From positions 1-64,000 of the forward strand of contig NZ_VWOH01000002.1 of the NCBI RefSeq assembly GCF_009268075.1: DNA of 64,000 nucleotides, written 5' to 3'. The notes under the pieces were generated by a model. It was not told the DNA's origin, searched no databases, and saw only the letters and a program-made list of their open reading frames with translations. Shown here piece by piece: positions 1 through 9,650 of this stretch. The translations under genes were made by a program, and so were the position numbers. The stretch is from 'Cynodon dactylon' phytoplasma (lineage in GTDB: Bacteria; Bacillota_I; Bacilli_A; Acholeplasmatales; Acholeplasmataceae). How positions within the stretch are numbered: position 1 is the stretch's first letter; each line of letters begins with the position of its first letter.

Positions 1-141
1 ACTTTTAAAAAGTAGTTAATTTTAAAGGTTGAACTTGGAAAGCCGGATGCATGGAGACATGCCTGTCCGGTTTGGGTGAGGGCTTATTGAAACCTAGTTA
101 TTTTATTTTTAAATTAACAAAGGCGCAATATTTCTATTCAC
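1..141 (+). mobile_element. 3' end of a group II intron (domains V and VI)
   Basis: Positions 41-74 fold as a textbook group II domain V: the AGC catalytic triad at 41-43, a lower stem AGCCGGAT/GTCCGGTT, a two-base bulge (CT, 63-64), an upper stem GCATG/CATGC and a GAGA (GNRA) tetraloop at 54-57. The following 67 bases resemble the domain VI and tail of Lactococcus Ll.LtrB as I remember it: AAACC-TAGT near 90-97, AACAAAGGCG at 116-125, and an end CTATTCAC at 134-141 (LtrB ends CTACTTCAC). TATTG (85-89) can pair with CAATA (126-130). The intron 3' end is therefore placed after C141. The 5' part, presumably with a LtrA-type reverse transcriptase/maturase, lies before the window, so splicing competence cannot be judged. 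Confidence 0.85.
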
Positions 142-181
142 ATTCAGAGGGTCCTAGGTTCGAGCCCTAGTATAGGCGCCA
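142..181 (+). tRNA. 3' exon of an intron-split tRNA gene (positions 37-76)
   Basis: These 40 bases are exactly tRNA positions 37 to 76: the last two anticodon-loop bases (AT), the anticodon stem 3' strand TCAGA, a 5-base variable loop GGGTC, a T arm CTAGG-TTCGAGC-CCTAG (154-170), the acceptor 3' strand TATAGGC, discriminator G178 and an encoded CCA (179-181). The intron end at 141 coincides with the base after the anticodon. The matching 5' exon should begin GCCTATA and carry TCTGA before its anticodon loop. Because the anticodon is in that missing half, the amino acid cannot be assigned; discriminator G is compatible with, for example, Arg, Asp, Glu, Gln or Ser. An alternative is a broken tRNA remnant. 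Confidence 0.8.
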
Positions 182-265
182 TGTTTTTATTTTTTTTATT
201 TTATTATTTTCAAAAATAGTTTTTATATTTAATTTGAAAGTAAAATAAAGAGAGGAAATCTATAA

Positions 266-2455
266 ATGAATTCTAAAACTTTTAAAACTATTTTTGAAAA
301 TAATTTATTGACTGTTGAAATTGATAAATTAGCTAGACAAGCTAACGGAACTGTTTTAGTTAGTTATAATGATACTGTTATTCTTAGTGTTTCTATAATG
401 AGAGAACAAAAAAATAAATTAAATTATTTTCCTCTAATGGTTTTATATCAAGAAAAACTTTATGCAGCAGGAAAAATTCCTGGTAGTTTTTCTAAAAGAG
501 AAGGAAAACCATCTGATCAAGAAATTTTAAATGCAAGATTAATCGATAGATCTTTGAGACCTTTATTCGATATAGAAATTAGAAATGAAATTCAAATAGT
601 TAATACTGTTTTAAGTAGTAATTTTGATTGTAATAATGAAGTATTTGCTATTTTATGTAGTTCTCTTTCTTTAATAGTTTCTGATATACCTTTTGAAGAA
701 CCTGTTTCTGCAGTTTGTATAGGTAAAATAGATAAAAAATTAATTATTAATCCTAATTCACAACAAAAAGAGAAATCCGAATTTTTATTAATATTATCTG
801 GTACTAAAGAAAATTTAAATATGATCGAATCTATAGCTAAAGAATCTTCCGAAGAGGATTTATTAGAAGCAATGAAGTTAGGTCATGAAGTAATTAGGGA
901 ACTTTGTTTTTTTCAAGAAAAAATAAAAAAAGAAATAAATCCTGAAAAAAAAGATATTTTAAAATTAGAATCAGAACAAAAATCAGAAATAGAAACAGAA
1001 ATAGAAAAAGAAATTTTTCAAAATTATAAAAATAATATTAGAGATTTTTTTTATTCTAATAATAATAAAGTGATTTTTTCTAAAAAAGAGATTAATCAAA
1101 AAATTCAAAAAATTAAAAATTCAATTTTAAATCAGTACCAAGAATTTCAAGAAAATGAAGGAAAAATAAAAAATTTTTTTTCTTCAGAACAAATAAAAGA
1201 AAAGATTTTTAAAATAGAATCCATTTTAGATAATTTATTAGTTGATGAATTACGTTCGATGATTATTAATAAACAAAAAAGAATTGATCAAAGAGAATTA
1301 GATGAAATTAGACCTATCGATATTCAAATAGGATTATTGCCTAGAACCCATGGTTCTGCTATTTTTAATAGAGGCGAAACACAAAGTTTGGCTGTAGTAA
1401 CTTTAGGTAATTTAAATGAAAGCAAAACAGTTGATGATTTGTCTGAAGAGGAAGAAAAAAGATTTATTTTACATTATAATTTTCCTGCTTTTTCTGTCGG
1501 CGAAATAGGAAGATATTTAGCTCCAACTCGAAGAGAAATTGGCCACGGAATATTAGCTGAAAAAGCTTTATTAAATGTTTTACCTTCTGAAGAATTATTT
1601 CCTTATACTATTAGAGTGGTATCAGAAATTTTAGAATCTAACGGTTCTTCCTCTCAAGCAACTATTTGCGCAACTTCTTTAGCTTTAATGGATGCTGGAG
1701 TACCTATCAAAAGATCTGTAGCAGGAATTTCAATTGGTTTGTTTTATGAAAATGATAAAAATTATTTTCTTTTAAGTGATATAAATGGTTTAGAAGATCA
1801 TGCTGGAGATATGGATTTTAAAGTATCTGGAACTAAGAAAGGTATTACTTGTTTACAAATGGATATTAAAATAAGAAATATTAATTTTGATATTTTAAAA
1901 CAATCATTGCAAAAAGCAAAGATAGCAAGGCTTAAAATTTTAGAGAAAATGGATTCAATTATATCTCAATCAAGAAAACAAGTTTCTTTTTACGCTCCTA
2001 AAGTAAAAATAATTAAAATTAAAACAGAACAAATTCGAGATGTTATAGGAACAGGCGGAAAAATTATTTCTCGTATTATTGATAAGTATGATAATGTTAA
2101 AATAGATATTAAACAAGACGGAACAATATTAATTTTTCATCAAAACGAAGAAATAGTTCAAAAAACAGCTGATTATATTTTAAATTTAGTTAAAGATATT
2201 AAAATAGGAGAATTTTATAAAGTAACTGTTTTAAGATTTTTGAATGATAAAAAAGGTCAACATTTTGGAGCCATTGTAGAAATTTTTCCAGGTGTAGAAG
2301 GTTTTATTCATATAAGTAAGTTATCACATTATAAAGTTAATAAAATGGAAAATTTTATTAATATAGGAGATGTAATAGTTGTGAAATGTATTAGTATTAA
2401 TGAAAAAGGTCGTGTTGAGTTTTCTTTAAAAGAATATAATGATAAAAAAAATTAG
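266..2455 (+). CDS. pnp: Polyribonucleotide nucleotidyltransferase (PNPase)
   Basis: A 729-residue phosphorolytic 3'-5' exoribonuclease that degrades mRNA with phosphate. Two RNase PH domains are seen (about 10-140 and 345-560) joined by a long Lys/Glu-rich helical segment (about 210-330). The second PH domain has the GDMDFKVSGT catalytic stretch. A KH domain (GTGGKIISRII near 593) and an S1 domain (about 650-725, ending GFIHISKL..) follow. Length is normal for the family. The start ATG follows GAGAGGAAAT. It is followed by rnpB and then lysS; the usual rpsO neighbour is absent and a tRNA lies upstream. Confidence 0.97.
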   Translation: MNSKTFKTIFENNLLTVEIDKLARQANGTVLVSYNDTVILSVSIMREQKNKLNYFPLMVLYQEKLYAAGKIPGSFSKREGKPSDQEILNARLIDRSLRPLFDIEIRNEIQIVNTVLSSNFDCNNEVFAILCSSLSLIVSDIPFEEPVSAVCIGKIDKKLIINPNSQQKEKSEFLLILSGTKENLNMIESIAKESSEEDLLEAMKLGHEVIRELCFFQEKIKKEINPEKKDILKLESEQKSEIETEIEKEIFQNYKNNIRDFFYSNNNKVIFSKKEINQKIQKIKNSILNQYQEFQENEGKIKNFFSSEQIKEKIFKIESILDNLLVDELRSMIINKQKRIDQRELDEIRPIDIQIGLLPRTHGSAIFNRGETQSLAVVTLGNLNESKTVDDLSEEEEKRFILHYNFPAFSVGEIGRYLAPTRREIGHGILAEKALLNVLPSEELFPYTIRVVSEILESNGSSSQATICATSLALMDAGVPIKRSVAGISIGLFYENDKNYFLLSDINGLEDHAGDMDFKVSGTKKGITCLQMDIKIRNINFDILKQSLQKAKIARLKILEKMDSIISQSRKQVSFYAPKVKIIKIKTEQIRDVIGTGGKIISRIIDKYDNVKIDIKQDGTILIFHQNEEIVQKTADYILNLVKDIKIGEFYKVTVLRFLNDKKGQHFGAIVEIFPGVEGFIHISKLSHYKVNKMENFINIGDVIVVKCISINEKGRVEFSLKEYNDKKN

Positions 2456-2514
2456 TTTTTTAACTAAAAAGTACTTTTTTTGTTTAATTTTTGTTAAAAT
2501 AATACTGTTAAAAT

Positions 2515-2944
2515 AACATAAGGTGATCAAGGTTTAGTATTTTAAATAAATATTAAGTTTAGGAAAGTCCATGTTAGCACATGTTTCAGGAATAACATGT
2601 AGTGTTTGTGCTTAAGAAAAAAATAACTTAAGGTACTTAATTTTATTGAGTAACGGCTTTTTTAGATTCTAAGAACTTATTTTTATAAGTTTATGAAAAT
2701 AAAAAAATAAAGTGCCACAGAGACGAGTTAATTAGAAATAATTAAGTGAAACGCGGTAAACCCCTCAAGCTAATAATCCAAAAAAAGGTAGGAGCACATA
2801 AAATAAACTTTTCCTGATTTTATTAAAGTTATTTTTATGCTATTTAAATTGAATTAAATAGAGATAAATGATCACACTTATTTTATAAAATAATTATTTT
2901 TGATTATTTTAAAAATAAGCACAGAACATGGCTTATGCATGTTA
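2515..2944 (+). ncRNA. rnpB: RNase P RNA
   Basis: The catalytic RNA that trims tRNA 5' ends. Conserved elements in order: AGGAAAGTCCATG (near 2561), GTGCCACAGAGACGAG (near 2712), GTGAAACGCGGTAAACCCC (near 2746), GGTAGGAGCA (near 2788) and ACAGAACATGGCTTA (near 2922). The ends pair: AACATAAG (2515-2522) with CTTATG/CATGTT (2932-2943), forming P1. An intrinsic terminator follows directly. The ends are placed by pairing and may be off by several bases. About 430 nt is in the normal range; the loops are A+T-rich as in mollicutes. Confidence 0.95.
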
Positions 2945-2950
2945 TTTTTT

Positions 2951-2990
2951 AAAATAGAATCTTAGTCATAACAAAGATTCTATTTTTTTT
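2951..2990 (+). terminator. Intrinsic terminator of rnpB
   Basis: AAAATAGAATCTT (2951-2963) and AAGATTCTATTTT (2974-2986) form a 13-bp stem with a 10-base loop, followed by T residues. Confidence 0.85.
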
Positions 2991-3038
2991 ATAAAAAAAT
3001 AAAAATATCAATTAAAAGGATTCATTTTAATAAAAAAT

Positions 3039-4535
3039 ATGATTAAAAAAGATAAAAAATTAGAACATTATAAAGTTAGATTAAAAAAAATAGATATTTT
3101 AAAAAAATTAAATATACATCCTTTTATAAATAAATTTGTGAATTCTCATTTAATTTCTAATATATTTAATGAATATAATAATTATGAAAGAGAAGAATTA
3201 GAAGAAAAAAAAATTTTGGTGTCAGTTTCCGGTAGAATTATTTTAAAAAGAGATCAGGGTAAAACAGGTTTTGTTCTTTTACAAGATTTTGATGATTTTA
3301 TTCAATTATATATAAATCAAAAAATAATATCGGATAAAGATTTTCAAATTTATAAAAATTCTGATTTAGGAGATATTATAGGCGTTATTGGTAATTTATT
3401 TAAAACTAAAACTAACGAATTAACAATTAAAGTTTCTCAATTTGTTCATTTAAGTAAAAGTTTATTACCTTTGCCTGATAAACATAGAGGATTAAAAAAT
3501 AAAGAATATATTAGAAAAAAACGTTATATTGATTTAATAGTAAATTCTAAAACTAGAAAAATATTCATTACCCGTAATAAAATTCTTAAATCGATTCGAA
3601 ATTTTTTTGATAGTAGAAGTTTTATAGAAGTAGAAACTCCGATTTTAAATTCTATATTAGGTGGTGCAGCTGCTAAACCTTTTATTACTCATCATAATTT
3701 TTTAGAATCTGATTTTTATTTAAGGATAGCTACCGAAATACCTTTGAAAAAAATAATTGTAGGAGGTATGAAAGCTGTTTATGAAATAGGCAGAGTTTTT
3801 CGTAATGAAGGGATGGATGCTAATCATAATCCAGAATTTACCACAATAGAAGCATATTTAGCGTACGCTGATATGGAAGAGATGATGAAATTAACACAGT
3901 CTTGTTTACAAGAAGTTTGTCAAAATATCTTAGGAACACTTCAATTTGAATATCAAAAAAATATAATTGATTTTAGCAAATTTTATAAATATGATATGTT
4001 AGATATTATTAAAGAAAAAACAGGCATAGATTTTAATATAGAAATGCCATTATCTAAATATCAGGAAATAGCATTAGAAAATGAAATTATTTTAAAGTCT
4101 TTTTATACTAAAGGTCATATTATAATTGCTTTTTTTGAAAAATTTGTTGAACCTTTTTTAATCCAACCTACTTTTATTTATAATTATCCTGTAGAAGTTA
4201 GTCCTTTAGCTCAAAAAAATTTTAAAAAAAAAGGTTTTGTAGAGAGATTTGAGTTGTTTATTAGCGGTAAAGAATTAGTTAACGCTTTTAGCGAGTTGAA
4301 TGATCCCATAGAACAAAAAGAACGTTTTCAAGAACAATTATTACAAAAACAATTAGGAAATGATGAGACTGAAGAAATGGATGATGATTTTATTGAAGCT
4401 TTAGAATTTGGTATGCCTCCTACTGGAGGAATGGGGATGGGAATAGATCGTTTAGTTATGTTTTTGACTAATACTTCTAATATTAGAGATGTAATTTTAT
4501 TTCCTCATTTTAAATTTCATAAAGAAAAAAAATAA
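3039..4535 (+). CDS. lysS: Lysyl-tRNA synthetase, class II
   Basis: A 498-residue enzyme that charges tRNA-Lys. An N-terminal OB-fold anticodon-binding domain (VSGRI near 61, FVLLQDF near 78) precedes the class II catalytic core: motif 1 near 170-200, motif 2 [14 protein letters not shown] near 253-266 and motif 3 [14 protein letters not shown] near 470. Length is typical. The only Shine-Dalgarno-like sequence, AAAAGGA (3014-3020), lies 18 bases before the ATG, longer than usual; no better in-frame start is seen. It is followed by dnaE after an 84-base gap. Confidence 0.97.
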   Translation: MIKKDKKLEHYKVRLKKIDILKKLNIHPFINKFVNSHLISNIFNEYNNYEREELEEKKILVSVSGRIILKRDQGKTGFVLLQDFDDFIQLYINQKIISDKDFQIYKNSDLGDIIGVIGNLFKTKTNELTIKVSQFVHLSKSLLPLPDKHRGLKNKEYIRKKRYIDLIVNSKTRKIFITRNKILKSIRNFFDSRSFIEVETPILNSILGGAAAKPFITHHNFLESDFYLRIATEIPLKKIIVGGMKAVYEIGRVFRNEGMDANHNPEFTTIEAYLAYADMEEMMKLTQSCLQEVCQNILGTLQFEYQKNIIDFSKFYKYDMLDIIKEKTGIDFNIEMPLSKYQEIALENEIILKSFYTKGHIIIAFFEKFVEPFLIQPTFIYNYPVEVSPLAQKNFKKKGFVERFELFISGKELVNAFSELNDPIEQKERFQEQLLQKQLGNDETEEMDDDFIEALEFGMPPTGGMGMGIDRLVMFLTNTSNIRDVILFPHFKFHKEKK

Positions 4536-4619
4536 AAAAATATTTTATAATGATTTTTTTATTTTTTCTTATAAATTATAAAGCATTTGAAATATGAGAG
4601 GTTATAAATTGTTTTTATT

Positions 4620-7238
4620 ATGTTAGGTGTTTTTTATTTACAAACTTTTTATAGTATTATGAAAAGTATTGATTCTGTAGAGAATTTAATTAAAAAAGCT
4701 AAGAAAAACAGTTATGATTTTGTTGCTTTAAGTGAAGATGAAAATTTATATAGTATGATATATTTTCTTGATTTATGTGATAAATATAAAATAAAACCTA
4801 TTATAGGAGTTAAAATATATTTACATTTAGATTTTGTTTTTCTCAAAGAAAAAATTGGGATTTTGATCTATTCTTTAAATGATACAGGAATTAGAAATTT
4901 AATTCAAATTGTTAATTTAATTAAAATTAAAAAAGATCCTAATTATATTCTATTATCAGAATTAGTTTTATTTCAAGAAGGAAATTTTTTTATATTATCT
5001 AACATAGATTTTGTTTTTTGTAATATTCTTGAAGGAGAAAAAATTAAACATATTTTATTTATATTAAAATCTAAAATAAAATATTTTTTTTTAGGTCTTT
5101 CTTTACAATCTGATTTTTTAGAAATATTTTCTAACATTTTTCTTTCATTATCTGAACAAATTAATATTAAAGTAGTTCCAGTACATAAAACAAATTATTT
5201 AGAAGAGAAAGATAAAGAAGTTTATGAATTTTTATTAGAATTATCCAATCAAAAACTAAATAAAAATTTTAATTTTAATTTTTTAGATAAAGATAAAATA
5301 AAAAAAAAATATCAAGTTTATTTTGATGATTATAAAGATATTTTTTTAGATTTAGATTTTTTTATAGAAAAAATAAAATATTCCAATAATATAATCAATT
5401 TTGTTAATAAATTACCATTTGATAAATCAGAAGAACCGAATCATTTTTTAAAAAAAATAGTTTATAAAAAATTATTAAAAAAATTTTCTGAAAAACCCGA
5501 TCAATTACAAATATATTCTAAAAGATTATCTAAAGAATTAAAGATTATACAAGAAGTTTCTTATGCTGAATATTTTTTAATTGTTTATGATTTGGTATCT
5601 TATGCTAAAAAGAAAAAAATTTTAATAGGACCTGGAAGAGGTTCATCATCTAGTTCTTTAGTTTGTTTTTTTTTAGGTATTACAGAAGTAAATCCTTTAT
5701 TATATGATCTTATTTTTGAAAGATTTTTAAATTCAAATAGAAAACAAATGCCAGATATTGATTTAGATTTTCCAGATGATAAGATAATTTTAATTTTGAA
5801 TTATATAGTTAAAAAATATGGAATTCATAATGTTGCTAATATAATTACTTTTTACACTTTAAGTATAAAAAGTTTAAAAAATGAATTTAAAAAGAAAAAA
5901 TTAAATATTAATATCGAAAAAATAAAAAAATTAGAAGGAATTCCTAAAAATATAGGGACTCATCCAGCAGGTATTATTATCAGTAAATATAATCTTTATG
6001 ATTGTTTACCAGTTCAAAAAAATAACCAGAATAATAATCCTTTTTTATATCAAACTCAATTTGATATCAAACAGTTAACAAAAATAGGTATTAATAAAAT
6101 AGATTTATTAAGTTTAAAAAATTTATCTTTTGTAGAAAAAATTTTAATAAAAATTCCTAAACAACATAAAATTAATTGGTCAGAAATTTCTTTAACAGAT
6201 TCTGATACTTTTCGAACATTACAACAAGCATATACTAATTATATTTTTCAATTAGAATCTTCCAATGCTCGAAAAATTTTAAAAAAAGTTTTTCCAAAAA
6301 AATTTGAGGATTTAGTGGATGTATTAGCTTTAAATAGGCCAGGACCTATTATTTTTCTTAACGATTATATAAAAAATAAAAAAAATCCCCCCATTAATAT
6401 TATTGATAAATCAATTGATTTTATAGTATCTAAAACTAATGGTATCATTTTATATCAAGAGCAAATTATGGAAATAGCTTTTCATTTTGCAGGATACAAT
6501 TTGGGTGAAGCAGAATTATTTATGAAAAGTGTTACTAGTTTAAAAAATAAAAATTGTTATGATGATTTAATAAAAAAAAAATTTATTAATTCAAGTGAAA
6601 AAAAAGGACATGAACGTATTTTATGTTATAAGATTTATAATTATATTTTAAAGTTTTCTAATTATACTTTTAATAAAAGTCATAGTGTTGCTTATTCTTT
6701 GATAAGTTATCGTATGACTTATCTGAAAACTCATTTTTTTTTGTTTTTTTTTATGGTTCTTTTAGATGAAAATATAAAAAATTCGATCAAAACTTTTGAA
6801 TTAATAACAGAAATAAGGTCTAATAAAAAGGTATTTTTTTTAAAACCTGATATTTTTTTAAGTACTTTAGAATATAAATTAGTAGAAAATAACAAAATTT
6901 TATTACCATTAACTACAATTAAAAATTTAGACGTAAATGTGTGTCGATTGATTATCCAAGAAAGAGAAAAAAAGCAATTTCAAGATTTTTATGATTTTAA
7001 ATACAGATGTAAAAGAATTTTAAACAATATTATATTGAAAGATTTAATTTTTTCAGGTTCTTTAGATAGTTTTGGTTTTAAAAGAAAAACTTTATTTCAA
7101 AATGCAAATTTGGATTTTTTAGAAAATGAAGAATATTTTCGAAAAAAAATAGAGCAAGAAGATGAATATCCTCTGGAATATTTAAAAGCAGAAATAATTA
7201 AAATTTTTGGTTTTTATTTAGATTGTTTTATTTTTTAA
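4620..7238 (+). CDS. dnaE: DNA polymerase III alpha subunit, DnaE type, short form
   Basis: A C-family replicative polymerase of 872 residues, shorter than the usual 1000-1160. The palm has GPGRGSSSS (about 337), the catalytic aspartates in MPDIDLDFPDD (about 378) and the third in KIDLLSLKNLS (about 493); GTHPAGIII is also conserved. The N-terminal PHP domain is recognisable (IKPIIGVKIYLH) but lacks the usual HxH metal motif, so a PHP exonuclease/pyrophosphatase activity is unlikely. The protein ends after the helix-hairpin-helix region (about 790-830), without the OB-fold and tau-binding tail. In this lineage a separate PolC normally does the bulk of replication. GAGAGG lies 18 bases before the ATG; the ATG at 4659 is an alternative start. 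Confidence 0.92.
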   Translation: MLGVFYLQTFYSIMKSIDSVENLIKKAKKNSYDFVALSEDENLYSMIYFLDLCDKYKIKPIIGVKIYLHLDFVFLKEKIGILIYSLNDTGIRNLIQIVNLIKIKKDPNYILLSELVLFQEGNFFILSNIDFVFCNILEGEKIKHILFILKSKIKYFFLGLSLQSDFLEIFSNIFLSLSEQINIKVVPVHKTNYLEEKDKEVYEFLLELSNQKLNKNFNFNFLDKDKIKKKYQVYFDDYKDIFLDLDFFIEKIKYSNNIINFVNKLPFDKSEEPNHFLKKIVYKKLLKKFSEKPDQLQIYSKRLSKELKIIQEVSYAEYFLIVYDLVSYAKKKKILIGPGRGSSSSSLVCFFLGITEVNPLLYDLIFERFLNSNRKQMPDIDLDFPDDKIILILNYIVKKYGIHNVANIITFYTLSIKSLKNEFKKKKLNINIEKIKKLEGIPKNIGTHPAGIIISKYNLYDCLPVQKNNQNNNPFLYQTQFDIKQLTKIGINKIDLLSLKNLSFVEKILIKIPKQHKINWSEISLTDSDTFRTLQQAYTNYIFQLESSNARKILKKVFPKKFEDLVDVLALNRPGPIIFLNDYIKNKKNPPINIIDKSIDFIVSKTNGIILYQEQIMEIAFHFAGYNLGEAELFMKSVTSLKNKNCYDDLIKKKFINSSEKKGHERILCYKIYNYILKFSNYTFNKSHSVAYSLISYRMTYLKTHFFLFFFMVLLDENIKNSIKTFELITEIRSNKKVFFLKPDIFLSTLEYKLVENNKILLPLTTIKNLDVNVCRLIIQEREKKQFQDFYDFKYRCKRILNNIILKDLIFSGSLDSFGFKRKTLFQNANLDFLENEEYFRKKIEQEDEYPLEYLKAEIIKIFGFYLDCFIF

Positions 7239-7281
7239 TTAAATGAATTAAATTAAATAAAGAAAGGTTAATTAATATTGA

Positions 7282-7758
7282 ATGAATTGTCCGAATATAT
7301 TTTTTAATTTTGTTAATTTTGTCAAAAAGACTTTTAATTATATTTTTTTATTATGTCAAAAAAAAAATAAATTTATAATTGTTGTTTCAGGTATAATAAT
7401 TTTTGTTTTATGTTTAATTTATGGTCTTAAAAGAGATATTTACAAAAAAAATAATAATTATTATTGGAAAAATTTTCAGTTTGATTTAAAATACAATGTT
7501 AGTTATATTAGGTTTGAATTAGATGATATTGAAGAAGCTAGAGTAGATTATGAAAATAGATTCATCGGTATAAAATCTATGTTTTTAGGTATAATTATTT
7601 GTGTTATTTGGTTTAGTTTAAAAAAAGGATTAACTATTGGTATTAGTTTAGGTACTTTTTTAGGTTCATGTTTAGGTATTTGGATGTTTATTTTTTTTCC
7701 TTATTTGATATATTCATTAGAATTATTTATTATTAATCTTTTTAAGATTAGTTTTTGA
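7282..7758 (+). CDS. Membrane protein of unknown function
   Basis: 158 residues, not recognised. One hydrophobic segment at about 31-49, a charged middle (about 50-98, with an acidic LDDIEEARVDYE stretch) and two more hydrophobic segments at about 99-113 and 118-150. An in-frame TGA lies just before the ATG, fixing the start; GAAAGG is 14 bases upstream. It lies between dnaE and a ThiT-like gene on the same strand, possibly co-transcribed. Ends with TGA. Confidence 0.7.
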   Translation: MNCPNIFFNFVNFVKKTFNYIFLLCQKKNKFIIVVSGIIIFVLCLIYGLKRDIYKKNNNYYWKNFQFDLKYNVSYIRFELDDIEEARVDYENRFIGIKSMFLGIIICVIWFSLKKGLTIGISLGTFLGSCLGIWMFIFFPYLIYSLELFIINLFKISF

Positions 7759-7801
7759 AATTAAAAATATAGAAAGATATTTAAATAATAGAGTTAAAAT
7801 T

Positions 7802-8470
7802 ATGAAAATTGATTTTTTTAAAAAAATTGTGATTATTTCCGTTTTAGTTTCTCTCGCTATTTTATCTGACTTAGTTTCTGGAATGATTTTTTTTTCAATG
7901 CCTTTTGGTGGAAAAATTATGAAGCTTTCTTTCATTATTCTTTTTCTTTCAGGTTTTATTTTAGGTTTTAAAACAGGATTTATTATTTGTTTTTTTTATT
8001 CTTTTTTTCACATAGGGAAATTTTTTTACCGATTATCTTCTGTAGACAAATTATTTAATTTTAATTTGCAAGATGTTTTTTTAAGTATGTTATTTGATTA
8101 TATTTTGCCTGATATAGTGATTAGTTTTTCTGGTATCAAACAAAAAGTATTAAATAAAAATATAAAAGATAAGTTTTATAATAAAAGTTATGAAATTTTT
8201 CGTATTTTAAAATTAATGTTTATTATTAGTTTTTTTAGATTTTTATTTTTTTTCACTTCTAGTTATTATGTTTATTTTTCTAAAATAAAATCTAAAATAG
8301 ATATATCAAATAAAATAAATTATTTTATTAGTTTATTTAGTGGTGATAATTTATTGTTATTCTGTTTTTTATATTGTTTTATTCCTGTATTTGTAAATTT
8401 TTTTCTTAGTAGTTTATTTATTATTCTTTTTAATTATCGTATTAAAAATGCTTTAGAAAAATATAATTAA
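7802..8470 (+). CDS. Probable ECF-transporter S component, ThiT-like
   Basis: 222 residues with about six hydrophobic segments. The pattern of a long first helix pair, a gap, GFKTGFIICFFYSFFHIGK (about 60-78) and then LFDYILPDIVISFSGI (about 97-112) resembles the thiamine S component ThiT of the energy-coupling-factor family, where the equivalent segments read like 'RRGxKAGLLxGxLxGLLxx' and 'LDYPLAFxxLGLAG'. Substrate is inferred, not shown. No EcfA, EcfA' or EcfT gene is in the window, so the energising module must be elsewhere. No TPP riboswitch fits in the 43-base gap upstream. Confidence 0.6.
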   Translation: MKIDFFKKIVIISVLVSLAILSDLVSGMIFFSMPFGGKIMKLSFIILFLSGFILGFKTGFIICFFYSFFHIGKFFYRLSSVDKLFNFNLQDVFLSMLFDYILPDIVISFSGIKQKVLNKNIKDKFYNKSYEIFRILKLMFIISFFRFLFFFTSSYYVYFSKIKSKIDISNKINYFISLFSGDNLLLFCFLYCFIPVFVNFFLSSLFIILFNYRIKNALEKYN

Positions 8471-8498
8471 TTTTTTAAAATTTTATAATGGAGTTTTT

Positions 8499-9572
8499 AT
8501 GAATTTTCTAAATTTTAAACCTCCTAAGATTATTTCTTTTAATGATAATCATTTTGCAAAATCAATAGATAAATTATTATCAGAAGAAAATTTAAAAAAA
8601 GATTTTATAGAAGAATATGCTGTTATTTTATCTAATAATGAAGAAATAATAGGATTAATAGGACGTTATGCTAACAATTTACGTTGTTTAGTTGTAAATA
8701 GAAAATATCGTCAATATAATATAGCTAATGTTTTAGTTGGTTTTATGTCTAAAAGAATTTATCAAAAAAATTTTAGAGATATTTTTGTTTTTACAAAAAT
8801 TATTAATTTAGATATTTTTCAAAATATGGGTTTTAAATTAATATTTCAAAATAATAGTTTTTGTTTTTTAACTAGTAGATATGATTTATTTGAAGATTAT
8901 TTAAATTATTTATCAGAAAATAAATTTAAATCTACTTTTGATGATGATGGAAAATTAAATAGTGTTATTGTTATGAATGCAAATCCTTTCACTAAAGGAC
9001 ATAAATTTATTATTCAAAATGCTATAAAAAAAAGTAATTTTGTTTATGTAATTGTGGTTAAAGAAGATGTATCTTTATTCACATATCAACAACGTTTTAC
9101 AATGGTAGAATTAGGTGTTAAGTATTTAAAAAATGTTAGAATACTAGAAGGTAGTAATTATATCATTTCAAAAAATATTTTCCCTTCTTATTTTTTCAAA
9201 AGCCAAGAAGAATCATCTGTAGAACAAATGTATTTAGATTCTTATATTTTTAGTGATTTTATAGCTCCTAGACTTAATGTAAAAAAACGTTTTGTTGGTG
9301 AAGAACCTTTTTCAAAAACTACTTTACTTTATAATAATGTAATGAATAAAGTTTTTTTAGAAAAAAAAATAGAATTAGTTATTATACCTAGAATGTTATT
9401 TCAGAGAAAAGCTATTTCAGCTACTCAAGTTAGGAAATTATTTATTCAAGGTAATTTTGAAAAAATTAAAAATTTAGTTCCAAAAAGTACTTTTAATTTT
9501 TTGAAAAAATTAGATTATTTAAAATATCGAACAGATCCAGATTTATTAAAATTAGTAGATAAAGGATTTTGA
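8499..9572 (+). CDS. citC: [Citrate (pro-3S)-lyase] ligase-like protein (CitC family)
   Basis: 357 residues in the CitC layout: an N-terminal GNAT-like domain (about 1-130; YAVILSNNEEIIGLIGRY, then VNRKYRQYNIANVLVG) and a C-terminal nucleotidylyltransferase domain starting VIVMNANPFTKGHKFII (about 154-170), with the (T/H)xGH nucleotide motif as NPFTKGH and a late SATQVRKLF motif (about 307). CitC acetylates the prosthetic group of the citrate lyase acyl carrier subunit. No citDEF, citX or citG gene is nearby, so the substrate is uncertain. GGAG lies 8 bases before the ATG. Ends with TGA. Confidence 0.85.
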   Translation: MNFLNFKPPKIISFNDNHFAKSIDKLLSEENLKKDFIEEYAVILSNNEEIIGLIGRYANNLRCLVVNRKYRQYNIANVLVGFMSKRIYQKNFRDIFVFTKIINLDIFQNMGFKLIFQNNSFCFLTSRYDLFEDYLNYLSENKFKSTFDDDGKLNSVIVMNANPFTKGHKFIIQNAIKKSNFVYVIVVKEDVSLFTYQQRFTMVELGVKYLKNVRILEGSNYIISKNIFPSYFFKSQEESSVEQMYLDSYIFSDFIAPRLNVKKRFVGEEPFSKTTLLYNNVMNKVFLEKKIELVIIPRMLFQRKAISATQVRKLFIQGNFEKIKNLVPKSTFNFLKKLDYLKYRTDPDLLKLVDKGF

Positions 9573-9650
9573 TTTATTTTTGGGATAGTCAAAGATCAAA
9601 TAAATAAATAAAAACTAATAAACAAAGAAAGGTGTTGTATATTTTAAATT

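Noticed and set aside
122-181. A complete 60-base mini-tRNA closed by GGCGC (122-126) and GCGCC (176-180)
   Set aside because: Too short, the anticodon stem does not pair, and the first part is explained as the group II intron tail. The pairing is coincidental.
7759-7801. TPP riboswitch for the ThiT-like gene
   Set aside because: The gap is only 43 bases and lacks the thi-box motif.
7723-7935. Minus-strand ORF antisense to the ThiT-like gene
   Set aside because: A shadow of the real plus-strand gene; no independent evidence.
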